In this document: positions 31,554 to 40,021 of the stretch, in pieces | How positions within the stretch are numbered: the stretch's first letter is position 1 | Layout: each line of letters begins with the position of its first letter | Notes under the pieces: model-generated | What the model saw: only the letters and a program-made list of their open reading frames with translations | What the model was told of the DNA's origin: nothing | Database searches by the model: none | Source of the DNA: JAFEDN01 sp965651935 | GTDB taxonomy: Bacteria; Pseudomonadota; Gammaproteobacteria; Coxiellales; Coxiellaceae | Direction of reading: 5' to 3' | NCBI GenBank assembly: GCA_965651935.1 | Contig: CBFGTC010000016.1 | Span: 1-40,021, forward strand | Length of the DNA stretch: 40,021 bases | Position numbers and translations under genes: made by a program

Positions 31554-33896
31554 TTAAGCTGAAAGCTGCTGCTGTTGACCCAATTGGTATTGCATTAACT
31601 TTATTGCATAAAGCCGTTTTGCCAGAAGTATCCATAATAAAACAGCAAAAAAAGTAGGAAACGATGTTAATAATGGATTTTGCAAAAACCGCCAACTTAA
31701 AGCATGGAAATCGGTCAGAATATATCCAGTAAAAATAAGTAATAATTCAGTCTTGTTTTTATAATGACCGTCCTTATGCAAATTTTGCAGTAAAATAAAC
31801 AATGGAATGATTAACACCACGTATTGATAATACCAAGTGTAAGGCATGATTAAATTGACCGTGATCGTGACTAAGGCAAATTCAAATCCCAAAATTTCAT
31901 TGCTGCTTCCTTTTGGCCAACATAAAACCGCCGTACCTATAATGAATAAAACATCTAATCCATAAGCTAAATACAATGGTTGAGAATAGGATTTAAAAAA
32001 TCGCATCGTCAAACCGCTTAGGGCTTGATTAAAAGCCAAAGATTCCACCAAACCTTGATGCGGCAAGGCAGGGGTACCAAATTGGGATAACAAATGAAAA
32101 AAATCTCGCCAATCCTGCCAACCTGCGAATGGTAAAGTTAAAATAATAATACTCCCCAAACTTAAAATAACTATTAAGGCCGCTTTATAATTTCTACGCC
32201 AAATCAAATAAAAAAAATGGGCTAAGGGAATCCATTTCAACATAATGCCTAGCGCTATCCCCCACCCTATTTTCCACATTTTGTTTTGAATTAAGCCTCG
32301 ATGGGCAATACACAAAACTAAAAATAACAAACAATTGACCTGACCCGCATAAAACGTCACCGGCACTGGAAAAAAAACAAACGCCAACAATAAATATTGC
32401 GGATAATATCTTTTATCCTCAATGAGGATATATACCCCTAGCGCTGTCGCCGCGACTGAACACAGCGACCAAATAAAATAAGCTACGGGTAATTTGAATA
32501 GCGTTAGCGGCAAAATTATGGCTGCGGTAAGTGGCGGATAGTAATAAAGAAAACCCTGTTTTGGATACAGATTCAAATAGGGTCTAGCATGTACATAAAA
32601 GCTTTTTGCAGCTCGATAATAGCATTCAAAATCGATGCCTTTATGCCAGACAAAACAAAAACAACATAAACTAAAAACAGCAACAGCCAAGATTAAATAA
32701 ATTATTTTGATAAAATTTTCGCGATATTTTTCTAAAGTAATATTGACAGCTAACACAAGCCACAGAAAAATAGCCAAAACAACTGGAATAGAAGCCCCAA
32801 CAGGATTGCGCGATAAATAATGCCAAAAAAATCCATGCAAATTATAAAATAAATAGAACAATAATAGAAAACTGACTAAAAAATTTCGCGAAGGAAATTG
32901 ATTTTTCCACAATAAAAAAATCGGAATTAGCAATAAAATATTTTGATGGTACCAGCTATAAGGCATAAACAAATTTATCGCCACTGTCACTAAGCTAAAT
33001 TCCCAATCAAAAATTGCCGGTTTTTTTTTTAAAGGCAAGCAAATTAAAGCCGTTGCGACAATCAAAATAGCTCTACTAAATTGCCAAACTTTGATTGCTT
33101 GCTCAGGATCATAAACTAAGCGGGCAATCAGCCCACTTAAGGCTTGATTAGTAGGCAAATCCATTAATTGTTTAGGTTGGCTATAAGCCAGCATAAGATG
33201 ATAAAAATCAATCCAACCTTGCATCTTAACCAGTGGTAAACTGACTAAAAACAAAACTAGTAAAAACCCCAACCCCCATAGCGCCGCTTTGAACCTCCCT
33301 TGCCAGACTAAATAACACCAATGTGCTACTGGCAATATTTTAAACATAATGCCACTCGCCAGCCCTATTCCCACTGCACAATTTTGCTGTTGTTTTAATC
33401 CATAATACGCCAAACAAAGCGAAAGCAACAAAAAAGCATTGATTTGACCAGAGTAAAAAGTAGCTGAAGTACAGGTAAAGGCAAATACCACAAATAATTT
33501 CTCCAGGAAATATTCTTTTCCGGTAAGTAAGTACACCGACCAAATTAACGCAGCGCTTGAGAGGATTAACCAAAAAAAATAAGCCCATTGTGGAGGTAAA
33601 AAAAGAAAAGCTAGCAAAAATTGCGCAGTCAGCGGAGGATAATAATAGGGAGAAGCATAATATTTTATGTGCAGACTGGCAGCAACTGCTTTAAAATCGT
33701 TTAAATCCATCAAATAGGCAGGAAATCCCGCCTGAAACGCTTTTGCAGCAATAAAATAAGTATAGAAATCCGTGCCGCCTTTTATTAGGCAAAAAGCAAA
33801 ATAAAGAGTCAATAATATAATTGAAACGACGATACCTGTTACTCGCCATCTCAAATTACGATGTATACCAGCAACTAAATTTTCAATTGTGTTCAT
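31554..33896 (-). CDS. Tandemly duplicated GT87 / DUF2029 membrane glycosyltransferase
   Basis: This 780-residue polytopic protein consists of two full GT-C type (GT87, DUF2029) units in one chain. Unit 1 has GGTDFYTYFIAAKAF, YYASPYYYPPLTAQFLL, TFYSGQINAFLLL, GIMFKILPVAH and NQALSGLIARL. Unit 2, starting near residue 395, repeats them in the same order: KGIDFECYYRAAKSF, FLYYYPPLTAAIIL, TFYAGQVNCLLFL, GIMLKWIPLAH, NQALSGLTMRF. The catalytic-type aspartate (D43 and about D420) is kept in both. GT87 enzymes transfer sugars from polyprenyl-phosphate donors on the periplasmic side. The acceptor is unknown. I place the start at the ATG at 33896; TTG at 33902 is possible. Confidence 0.85.
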   Translation of the reverse strand: MNTIENLVAGIHRNLRWRVTGIVVSIILLTLYFAFCLIKGGTDFYTYFIAAKAFQAGFPAYLMDLNDFKAVAASLHIKYYASPYYYPPLTAQFLLAFLFLPPQWAYFFWLILSSAALIWSVYLLTGKEYFLEKLFVVFAFTCTSATFYSGQINAFLLLSLCLAYYGLKQQQNCAVGIGLASGIMFKILPVAHWCYLVWQGRFKAALWGLGFLLVLFLVSLPLVKMQGWIDFYHLMLAYSQPKQLMDLPTNQALSGLIARLVYDPEQAIKVWQFSRAILIVATALICLPLKKKPAIFDWEFSLVTVAINLFMPYSWYHQNILLLIPIFLLWKNQFPSRNFLVSFLLLFYLFYNLHGFFWHYLSRNPVGASIPVVLAIFLWLVLAVNITLEKYRENFIKIIYLILAVAVFSLCCFCFVWHKGIDFECYYRAAKSFYVHARPYLNLYPKQGFLYYYPPLTAAIILPLTLFKLPVAYFIWSLCSVAATALGVYILIEDKRYYPQYLLLAFVFFPVPVTFYAGQVNCLLFLVLCIAHRGLIQNKMWKIGWGIALGIMLKWIPLAHFFYLIWRRNYKAALIVILSLGSIIILTLPFAGWQDWRDFFHLLSQFGTPALPHQGLVESLAFNQALSGLTMRFFKSYSQPLYLAYGLDVLFIIGTAVLCWPKGSSNEILGFEFALVTITVNLIMPYTWYYQYVVLIIPLFILLQNLHKDGHYKNKTELLLIFTGYILTDFHALSWRFLQNPLLTSFPTFFAVLLWILLAKRLYAIKLMQYQLGQQQQLSA

Positions 33897-34006
33897 ATAC
33901 AAAATCGTTTTGCATAAAATACTTATTGTTAGATAGAAGTACAGATTTCTTCTATTATTTAATGTGATATGCTACTCAGCCCGAAATTCCGCGTGAGGTA
34001 TTTTAA

Positions 34007-34912
34007 ATGAAAGTGGCTATTCTTTCTAGAAAAAAAGATTTGTATTCAACCCGACGTCTTAAAGAAGCAGCTGAGGCCAGAGGACATGAAGCCCAGATCG
34101 TAGATTACCTTCGATGCCACATGAATATTACTGCTGAAGAACCCACTATTTATTACAAAGGACGCAGATTACCCTTTTTTGACGCCATCATTCCACGAAT
34201 TGGCACTTCACGCACTTTTTATGGGGCTGCTGTAGTACGCCAGTTTGAAGCCTTAGAAACATTCACTATCAATTCTTCTTTAAGTATTACCCGTTCACGC
34301 GACAAATTAAGATCACTGCAATTGCTTTCGAAAAAAGGGATAGGATTACCTATTACCGGTTTTGCCCATTCTTTAAATGACGTTGATCGCCTCATCAAAG
34401 TGGTGGGCGGCCCTCCCCTGGTGGTTAAATTAATCGAAGGCACTCAAGGGGTGGGGGTGGTATTAGTGGAAACTCGTGAAGCGGCCTATAGCGTGATTCA
34501 AGCTTTTATGGGTTTAAGCGCCAATATTATTATTCAAGAATTTATCGCAGAAGCCCAGGGTGCTGACATTCGCTGTTTTGTGATCGGAGATAAAGTCGTC
34601 GCTGCTATAAAAAGACAGGCTGAGCCCGGGGAATTTCGCTCTAATATCCATCAAGGCGGTATTGCGCAAGCGATCAAAATTACCAGTGCAGAAAGAGAAA
34701 CCGCGATTAAAGTCGCTAAAATTATGGGTTTAAAAATGGCGGGGGTGGATATGCTGCGCTCAAAGCGAGGCCCTTTAGTAATGGAAGTGAATTCCTCACC
34801 TGGATTAGAAGGCATTGAGAATGCCACGGGTAAAGATATCGCTTCTCTTATTATAAAATACGTAGAACGTCACGCTCGCAAAAAACGTACCAAAGAAAAT
34901 TACGAAGGATGA
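34007..34912 (+). CDS. rimK: RimK, glutamate ligase of ribosomal protein S6
   Basis: This 301-residue ATP-grasp enzyme adds glutamate residues to the C-terminus of ribosomal protein S6. Sequence landmarks: MKVAILSRKKDLYSTRRL at the start, IIPRIGTSRTFYGAAVVRQF, TRSRDKLRSLQLLSKKGIGL, the ATP-grasp PPLVVKLIEGTQGVGVVL, EFIAEAQGADIRCFVIGDKV and MEVNSSPGLEGIE with the metal-binding residues. GAGG precedes the ATG. The next gene is a RimB-like aspartic protease, the partner known from pseudomonads to trim the added glutamates, so the two probably form one modification system. Confidence 0.95.
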   Translation: MKVAILSRKKDLYSTRRLKEAAEARGHEAQIVDYLRCHMNITAEEPTIYYKGRRLPFFDAIIPRIGTSRTFYGAAVVRQFEALETFTINSSLSITRSRDKLRSLQLLSKKGIGLPITGFAHSLNDVDRLIKVVGGPPLVVKLIEGTQGVGVVLVETREAAYSVIQAFMGLSANIIIQEFIAEAQGADIRCFVIGDKVVAAIKRQAEPGEFRSNIHQGGIAQAIKITSAERETAIKVAKIMGLKMAGVDMLRSKRGPLVMEVNSSPGLEGIENATGKDIASLIIKYVERHARKKRTKENYEG

Positions 34913-35011
34913 ACTGAAGTAGAATGATGAATGGCATGAAAATTTTAAAAAATACAACCCTCCTACTCTCGTCACAAAGCTTGGCAATTCACGCTCTTGC
35001 TTGGATTTAAA

Positions 35012-35506
35012 ATGTATACACGAAAATCAAACATAGTCAAAGTCGGCTGGAGGGAATGGTGTGAACTGCCTATGCTGCAAATTCCTGCTATTAAAATCAA
35101 AGTGGACACAGGCGCCCGTACTTCTGCCTTACATGCTTTTAATATTGGCTTAGAAGAAAAAGAAGGCAAGCGCTTTGTGCATTTTTCCGTTTACCCTATG
35201 CAAGGGGATAAAAATATTGTGGTACATTGCACTTCTCCATTAAAAGAAACTCGGATGGTGACCAGTTCCAACGGTCATCGAGAACTGAGATATATCATCA
35301 TGACTTCGATTAAGTTAGGCAATAAAACTTGGGAAATTGAATTGTCGCTATCAAACCGTGATCCACTGAAATTTCGCATGTTGCTCGGACGCGAAGCCTT
35401 AAAACATATTGCTTTAATTGACCCAGCAAGCTCATATAAGCAGGGGCATTTCACTAAATATCAGATTATCAAAAAATACAAACAAAAACGAGCTGAGGTT
35501 TTATAA
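35012..35506 (+). CDS. RimB-like retropepsin-fold protease
   Basis: This 164-residue protein belongs to the family annotated as ATP-dependent zinc protease (COG4067), now seen as a retropepsin-like aspartic protease. The catalytic motif is KVDTGARTSALHA (D32), followed by RELRYIIMTSIKLGNKTWEI and LLGREALKHIALIDP. In Pseudomonas the homologue RimB removes glutamates added by RimK to ribosomal protein S6. Here it follows rimK by 99 bases on the same strand. I choose the ATG at 35012 over an upstream TTG at 34997. A tiny frame with a signal-peptide-like sequence (34924-35010) lies directly in front. Confidence 0.85.
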   Translation: MYTRKSNIVKVGWREWCELPMLQIPAIKIKVDTGARTSALHAFNIGLEEKEGKRFVHFSVYPMQGDKNIVVHCTSPLKETRMVTSSNGHRELRYIIMTSIKLGNKTWEIELSLSNRDPLKFRMLLGREALKHIALIDPASSYKQGHFTKYQIIKKYKQKRAEVL

Positions 35507-35660
35507 AAATATCAGCGAGCTAAACAAGCAATTAACTTCACCAAAATTAGATGAAAAAAGTCTCTTTAAAAAACAAGATCAGTTACAATTTCAATTAAAT
35601 AAATTGTTTTCATCACAGCCGGTAGTACTATAAGTCCTGATACGACATATGCGTATTCTT

Positions 35661-35900
35661 CTATCTAGCTCCCAATTCAATAAGCGCTTCTATTACTCGG
35701 CTTAACATGCTGCCTTTTTCTTTGGGGGTTAATTCAGGCATATTTTCTTCTTCTGCCACTTGAAGCTCGCGAGCATCATATTCCCATCGCTCTAAAATTT
35801 GAATTTTTTGATCCCGAGACAAGGATTCATCATGGACCACGTCCATCGGTTTTTGATAAACACTGGTCGGGTTAAGTAAAGCTCGTTCGAATTGATTCAT
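35661..35900 (-). CDS. Small conserved protein of unknown function
   Basis: This 79-residue, acidic, soluble protein (FERALLNPTSVYQKP, LSRDQKIQILERWEYDAREL, VAEEENMPE) resembles short conserved proteins found in many proteobacteria. The motif of residues about 27-48 (DQKIQILERWEYDAREL) is the most constant part in the copies I recall. No function is known. Its ATG overlaps the stop of the upstream membrane protein gene by four bases, so they are co-expressed. Confidence 0.75.
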   Translation of the reverse strand: MNQFERALLNPTSVYQKPMDVVHDESLSRDQKIQILERWEYDARELQVAEEENMPELTPKEKGSMLSRVIEALIELGAR

Positions 35901-36298
35901 GCTCTAAAACTCACATATCCGTGTAACAGTAAAAATAATGCGATAACTAAACAAAGCGCCGCCAAAGCAAAATAAGCTGGCCGGCGTTGATGGAAATACT
36001 CCATGGTTTGGGGCACAGCAAAGGGGAAATTCAATCGAATAATCCCTTTTATTAAAGTTAACCAGGCCAATATAGTTATCACAATTCTCCAGTCCATAGC
36101 CCAAACATTATGAACTAGCACCATGAGAATCCCTAAAATAATAGATATAAAAGCAGTTAAAGTAATGGTTCCTGGCTGTTGTTCTACCCACTGCTGAAAG
36201 GTATTAAAAAATACTTTATAGTTAAACAACATGCTTAAACTCACAATCAATAAATAAATACCCAAGGCACGTGCTAAAAAAATGGATACTTCATCCAT
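35897..36298 (-). CDS. Small membrane protein, four helices
   Basis: This 133-residue protein has four hydrophobic segments (about residues 10-26, 42-62, 70-88 and 108-128) and no signal peptide. It is not recognised. It carries no catalytic motif. It is the first of a two-gene operon with the conserved acidic 79-residue protein, sharing an ATGA overlap. An AGGGAG-like purine stretch precedes the ATG. Confidence 0.7.
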   Translation of the reverse strand: MDEVSIFLARALGIYLLIVSLSMLFNYKVFFNTFQQWVEQQPGTITLTAFISIILGILMVLVHNVWAMDWRIVITILAWLTLIKGIIRLNFPFAVPQTMEYFHQRRPAYFALAALCLVIALFLLLHGYVSFRA

Positions 36299-36382
36299 AG
36301 CAATCTCCCTTTTTAAACTAATAAAAGTAATTATAGTTCATTTTTTTGATAGTTCTTTTTTTGCTATGGGATCTAGAAATTC

Positions 36383-37639
36383 TTAAAGATGGCTAATTAA
36401 CGCATCTCCAAAAGCTGAACAACTGACTTCTTTAACCCCCTCCATTAAACGAGCAAAATCATATGTCACAACCCCACTTTGAATGGTTTTTTCCATGGAT
36501 TGTATGATCTTATCCGCGGCCTCCCTCCAGCCTAAATGACGCAACATCATTTCCGCAGAGAGTATTAAAGACCCCGGGTTTACTTTATCTTGTCCTGCAT
36601 ATTTTGGAGCCGTACCATGAGTGGCTTCAAATAAAGCGATACGATCGCTTAAGTTTGCTCCTGGAGCGATACCGATTCCGCCGACCTGAGCGGCTAACGC
36701 ATCCGATATATAATCTCCATTCAAATTTAAGGTAGCAATTACACTGTATTCGCTCGGACGAAGCAAAGCTTGCTGTAAAAACGCATCCGCAATAACATCT
36801 TTGATAATTATTTTTTTCTGAGTCCGAGGATTGGTGATAACATGCCAAGGCCCTTTATCCAACAATTCCGCTCCGAATTCGTTACGAGCTAATGCATAAC
36901 CCCAATCCTTAAAAGCGCCTTCAGTGAACTTCATGATATTGCCTTTATGCACAAAAGTCACAGAATTCCGATCATTATCAATCGCATACTGTATAGCGCG
37001 GCGTATTAGGCGGGCGCTTCCCTCTTCTGAAACCGGCTTAATCCCGATTGCACTCGTTGCAGGAAAACGAATTTTAGATACCTTCATTTCATTTTGTAAG
37101 AATTCAATGATTTTTTTAGCTTGGGGACTGCCGGCGGGCCACTCAATGCCCGCATAAATATCTTCGGAATTTTCGCGAAAGATCACCATGTCTACTAACC
37201 AAGGCTCTTTTACGGGGCTGGGAGTACCAGTAAAATAACGCACTGGACGTAAACATACATATAAATCAAGATCTTGTCTTAAAGCCACATTCAATGAACG
37301 GATTCCGCCGCCTACGGGAGTGGTTAATGGGCCTTTTATCCCGATGGTATACTCTCTCAACGCCGTCAAAGTTTCTTCCGGCAACCATTGGTTTTCGCCA
37401 TAAACCCGTACGGCTTTTTCCCCAGCGTAAATTTCCATCCAGGCTATTTCGCGTGTACCCTGGTACGCTTGTTGCACTGCCGCATTAATCACTTTAATCA
37501 TCACCGGAGTGATATCCACGCCGATACCATCCCCTTCTATAAAGGGAATAATCGGCTTATCTGGCACGTTCAAAGATAAATTTGGATTGACCGTGATCTT
37601 TTCTCCGGTTTTCGGTGGGATGATATGTTGATATTTCAT
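36383..37639 (-). CDS. icd: Isocitrate dehydrogenase (NADP)
   Basis: This 418-residue TCA-cycle enzyme converts isocitrate to 2-oxoglutarate. Motifs include IPFIEGDGIGVDITPVM, the substrate loop TTPVGGGIRSLNVALRQDLD with the serine that AceK phosphorylates in E. coli, LYVCLRPVRYF, VHKGNIMKFTEGAFKDWGY, LNLNGDYISDALAAQVGG and ATHGTAPKYAGQDKVNPGS. Length matches the E. coli enzyme. GGAGG precedes the ATG. In many relatives icd lies next to clpS-clpA; here it is more than 20 kb away. Confidence 0.96.
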   Translation of the reverse strand: MKYQHIIPPKTGEKITVNPNLSLNVPDKPIIPFIEGDGIGVDITPVMIKVINAAVQQAYQGTREIAWMEIYAGEKAVRVYGENQWLPEETLTALREYTIGIKGPLTTPVGGGIRSLNVALRQDLDLYVCLRPVRYFTGTPSPVKEPWLVDMVIFRENSEDIYAGIEWPAGSPQAKKIIEFLQNEMKVSKIRFPATSAIGIKPVSEEGSARLIRRAIQYAIDNDRNSVTFVHKGNIMKFTEGAFKDWGYALARNEFGAELLDKGPWHVITNPRTQKKIIIKDVIADAFLQQALLRPSEYSVIATLNLNGDYISDALAAQVGGIGIAPGANLSDRIALFEATHGTAPKYAGQDKVNPGSLILSAEMMLRHLGWREAADKIIQSMEKTIQSGVVTYDFARLMEGVKEVSCSAFGDALISHL

Positions 37640-37682
37640 AGTTCCTCCATAGGCAAGAAAAAATGGATTTTAACATTAAGTA

Positions 37683-38714
37683 TCAAGGCTGTACCAGTAA
37701 CATGGCGTCGCCATAACTAAAAAATCGATATCGCGCTTGAATTGCGGTCTGATAAGCCTCCATGACAAGCTCATAACCGCCGAAAGCACACACCAGCATC
37801 AACAAGGTTGTTTTAGGTAAGTGAAAATTAGTTAATATGCCATTTACACATTGAAATGTATAACCCGGACGAATAAATATTTGGGTTTCTCCGCAATAGG
37901 ATTGAAACCCTTTCTGCGCAAATGTTTCTAAGCTCCTAACTACCGTGGTCCCTACAGCAAATACTCGCCCTCCTCTGCTGCGACATTGGTTGATAGCCTC
38001 GGCAGTCTCTGCTGAAATCTGCATGTATTCACTATGCATTTGATGCGACTCCAATTCATTGACTCTTACCGGCTGAAAGGTGCCTGCTCCAATGTGAAGA
38101 GTGATATAAGCCAGTTTGACGCCCTTTTTTTGTAAAGTGGAAAGCAATTCCATATCAAAATGCAATCCTGCCGTGGGCGCCGCCACCGCACCTGGATTGC
38201 GGGCATAAACCGTTTGATAACGCTCATCATCTTCTTTTAGACTCTGTCGTTTGAGGTATGGTGGCAGCGGAATCAAACCATATTGCTCCAACAATTTTAA
38301 CAAAGGCAACTCACTTTGAAAGCGCAAATGATAAAGCTCATGCTGTCGATTGATGACTTGCGCTGTAAATTGCTCGGCAAATATCAGCTCACTGCCTATT
38401 ACTGGTTTTTTACTGACCTTAAGATGCGCTAATGCCTCGTTTTCAGAAATTATTCTTTCGATCAGACACTCTAATTTACCCCCACTACTTTTACGCCCAA
38501 AAAGACGCGCCGGAATGACTTTGGTGTCATTGAGCACCAGTAAATCACCCGGTCTTAACCATTGCGAAATATCAGTGAAGCTTTGATGTAAAATTTTTTT
38601 ATGAGCAATATCAATGCTTAATAAGCGGCTGCCAGTGCGATTTGATGCAGGAAACTCAGCAATCAGTTCATTTGGCAAGGAAAATTCAAAATCGCTGATT
38701 TGATTATAAGTCAT
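37683..38714 (-). CDS. queA: QueA, SAM:tRNA ribosyltransferase-isomerase
   Basis: This 343-residue enzyme builds the cyclopentene ring of queuosine by moving the ribosyl moiety of SAM onto preQ1 in tRNA. Signatures: FEFSLPNELIAEFP, GDLLVLNDTKVIPARLFG, YQTVYARNPGAVAAPTAGLHF, LHIGAGTFQPV, HSEYMQI and ILTNFHLPKTTLLMLVCAF. Length is normal. In many genomes tgt, yajC and secD follow queA; here icd lies 43 bases downstream, so the usual cluster is broken. Confidence 0.96.
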   Translation of the reverse strand: MTYNQISDFEFSLPNELIAEFPASNRTGSRLLSIDIAHKKILHQSFTDISQWLRPGDLLVLNDTKVIPARLFGRKSSGGKLECLIERIISENEALAHLKVSKKPVIGSELIFAEQFTAQVINRQHELYHLRFQSELPLLKLLEQYGLIPLPPYLKRQSLKEDDERYQTVYARNPGAVAAPTAGLHFDMELLSTLQKKGVKLAYITLHIGAGTFQPVRVNELESHQMHSEYMQISAETAEAINQCRSRGGRVFAVGTTVVRSLETFAQKGFQSYCGETQIFIRPGYTFQCVNGILTNFHLPKTTLLMLVCAFGGYELVMEAYQTAIQARYRFFSYGDAMLLVQP

Positions 38715-38812
38715 GCTATAAATATTGTCCTCTTTTGAGCATCGTATAAAGCCAACTGCCGTTGACCGTGAATTGGCTAAAGTATATTATTTTCAATTCT
38801 GGAGATATTAAC

Positions 38813-39673
38813 ATGCTTTTTAAAAAAACCCAATTGGGCTGGCGATTGATAATAGCAAGCCTCAGATGCTGTTATCAGCACCCTAAGTTACTTATCTATC
38901 CTCTTCTAGCCCGTAGTTTTTTTTTAATCATTGTTGGTGCAATCTCCTATTTTCTATGGAAAATACGTTCAGGAGTCATTAATTATAACCTTTTAACTGC
39001 CTCAGAGGTTGTCTGGATTTATGTTGGTATCGCTCTGACGCTGTGGATTGGTAATTTGATCGGTTTTTATTTTAATGTGGCTTTTATCGCTGGATTAAAG
39101 CAAATTGAACAACAGCAAAAAGTGTCTATAAAAGAAAATTTGCAGCAAGCCTTGGGCAGATTCTGGGTAATTTTTTGCTGGATACTGTTCCACTTCACTC
39201 TAGGATTTACCTTTAGTTTATTTCATCAAAAAATGCTGCAATCCAAAAAAATTAATCATTTGCTGTCAGGTCTAGCATGGGGCTGGGCAAGTTTTCTTAT
39301 TTTACCCTTACTTATACACAAGCCTGCAGGGTTCTTCGCAACTCTGGAAAGATCCAGTCAAATAACTCGAGCTTATGCTGGAGATAGACCCAAGCTAAAA
39401 TACCGCTATGCTCTATTAAGTTATTCACTCCGGTTTTTGAGTGTCATCCCTATGTTCATTGGGTTTCAATCACCTCAAGTGATTTGGGCAGTTTTGGGAT
39501 TAGTAGGCAGTTTGTTATTATTTTTTACCACCATGGTAATTTTTAATGTTTTTTTTGTATGTGTTGTGGAAGCTTTATACCAATATATTGTCCATAACAA
39601 AACATTACATCCATTTCATAAAAAAGATCTTGCCGCCGCCATTGCCCCGGGATTTTCTACTAAGGCTGTTTAA
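38813..39673 (+). CDS. Multi-pass membrane protein, DUF6159-like
   Basis: This 286-residue protein has about six hydrophobic segments. It opens with LGWRLIIASLRCCYQHPKLLIYPLLAR, the type of start I associate with DUF6159 proteins (G-W-R-L followed by a helix and K-L-L-x-x-P). No catalytic motif is visible. The start at 38813 follows GGAG by eight bases and is preferred over the in-frame start at 38762, which lies nearer the divergent queA. Function unknown. Confidence 0.7.
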   Translation: MLFKKTQLGWRLIIASLRCCYQHPKLLIYPLLARSFFLIIVGAISYFLWKIRSGVINYNLLTASEVVWIYVGIALTLWIGNLIGFYFNVAFIAGLKQIEQQQKVSIKENLQQALGRFWVIFCWILFHFTLGFTFSLFHQKMLQSKKINHLLSGLAWGWASFLILPLLIHKPAGFFATLERSSQITRAYAGDRPKLKYRYALLSYSLRFLSVIPMFIGFQSPQVIWAVLGLVGSLLLFFTTMVIFNVFFVCVVEALYQYIVHNKTLHPFHKKDLAAAIAPGFSTKAV

Positions 39674-39727
39674 ATTTCAGAGCAAAGTTAGCTCACATTC
39701 AATTTTCTGATTCAATATTTTTTTATT

Positions 39728-39940
39728 TTATTGAAGCGGACACCCAGCCCATTCAGAATTTTCTGCATCGATTATTTCAAGGAGAAATGCTGATCCAAGC
39801 TGCTGAAAACTGTCAGTTGCCAGTGGCAATTCAGTAAATTTGCGCCGCACATGCACCCAGCAATTCAGGCCAACCACCTGACCGGATGGGATTAATTTTT
39901 GATAAAGTGAACCCGTGTGATCTTTATCCTTGAGGGTTTT
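39728..39940 (-). pseudogene. Degenerate transposase-like fragment (IS66-like?)
   Basis: A minus-strand open stretch of about 70 codons has no start codon. It reads LKDKDHTGSLYQKLIPSG, then VVGLNCWVHVRRKFTEL, then a non-matching tail to a TAA. The CW-x-H-x-RRKF motif resembles the one in IS66 transposases. The rest of 39674-40021 holds no gene I can support; a plus-strand frame runs off the end from about 39949. Confidence 0.35.
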
Positions 39941-40021
39941 TTAATTACTACGGGTTAGGAGCAGGGCTGGAACTGCTGGGTACTGAAGTCGTTTGCGCAC
40001 TGCTCCCCGACGAAAACAAAG

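Noticed and set aside
35418..35633. Possible small gene of 71 codons overlapping the end of the RimB-like protease
   Set aside because: The first half is a shadow of the protease. The second half (SELNKQLTSPKLDEKSLFKK) looks coherent and might be a relic, but there is no ribosome site or independent start.
1..40021. CRISPR array, rRNA genes, riboswitches or phage structural genes
   Set aside because: I looked for regularly spaced repeats, conserved rRNA stretches, known riboswitch cores and phage modules, and saw none.

Overview
The window reads as the chromosome of a moderately AT-rich gammaproteobacterium, most plausibly a member of the Legionellales (Coxiella / Aquicella / Berkiella / Rickettsiella-like). 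Reasons: the core order clpA-infA-nagZ-trxB-ftsK-lolA-(island)-rarA-serS matches the classical gammaproteobacterial neighbourhood. In addition there is a leucine-degradation (liu/mcc) cluster, a RimK / RimB-like pair, a sugar-porter MFS protein and a histidine kinase / response regulator pair that resemble genes of Legionellales. The exact genus cannot be fixed from the sequence alone.

Layout. 1-2.5 kb is accessory DNA: the end of an insertion sequence with a truncated transposase, a HigB/HigA-type toxin-antitoxin module whose toxin carries a one-base frameshift, a 3' relic of tRNA-Asn that looks like an old attachment site, and a PIN-toxin / ribbon-helix-helix antitoxin module. 2.7-4.1 kb is a sugar transporter. 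4.2-10.2 kb (minus strand) is a tightly overlapping leucine/isovalerate catabolic operon: isovaleryl-CoA dehydrogenase, thiolase, and methylcrotonyl-CoA carboxylase beta and alpha. 10.2-20.1 kb is housekeeping: a methyltransferase-like protein, pyrD, clpA, infA, a lipoprotein GH3 hexosaminidase, trxB, ftsK and lolA. infA and the hexosaminidase share what appears to be a perfectly symmetric divergent promoter.

20.2-25.9 kb is the most interesting part. lolA and rarA are adjacent in many gammaproteobacteria, but here an AT-rich block lies between them. It holds three translationally coupled genes: an unrecognised 516-residue protein, a PAS-histidine kinase whose core resembles the CqsS/LqsS quorum-sensing kinases, and a response regulator with a long insertion and no visible DNA-binding domain, as in LqsR. 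A convergent cytochrome P450 with an unusual heme loop and a C-terminal membrane tail follows, and the block ends at an IS5-type transposase relic. The 516-residue protein has a faint resemblance to cyclodipeptide synthases. With the P450 next to it, a small-molecule synthesis/sensing cassette is a testable but unproven idea.

26-31.4 kb: rarA, serS (with a REP-like element in its leader), an L,D-transpeptidase-fold protein, and a two-gene operon of a periplasmic binding protein and a class IV aminotransferase whose C-terminus runs into a dispersed repeat. 31.5-33.9 kb: one giant membrane protein made of two tandem GT87 / DUF2029 glycosyltransferase units. 34-38.7 kb: rimK with a RimB-like protease, two small conserved genes, icd and queA. 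The window closes with a multi-pass membrane protein and a degenerate transposase-like fragment.

All calls are from reading the sequence; no searches were run. Family-level functional statements are knowledge of the families, not tests on this genome.
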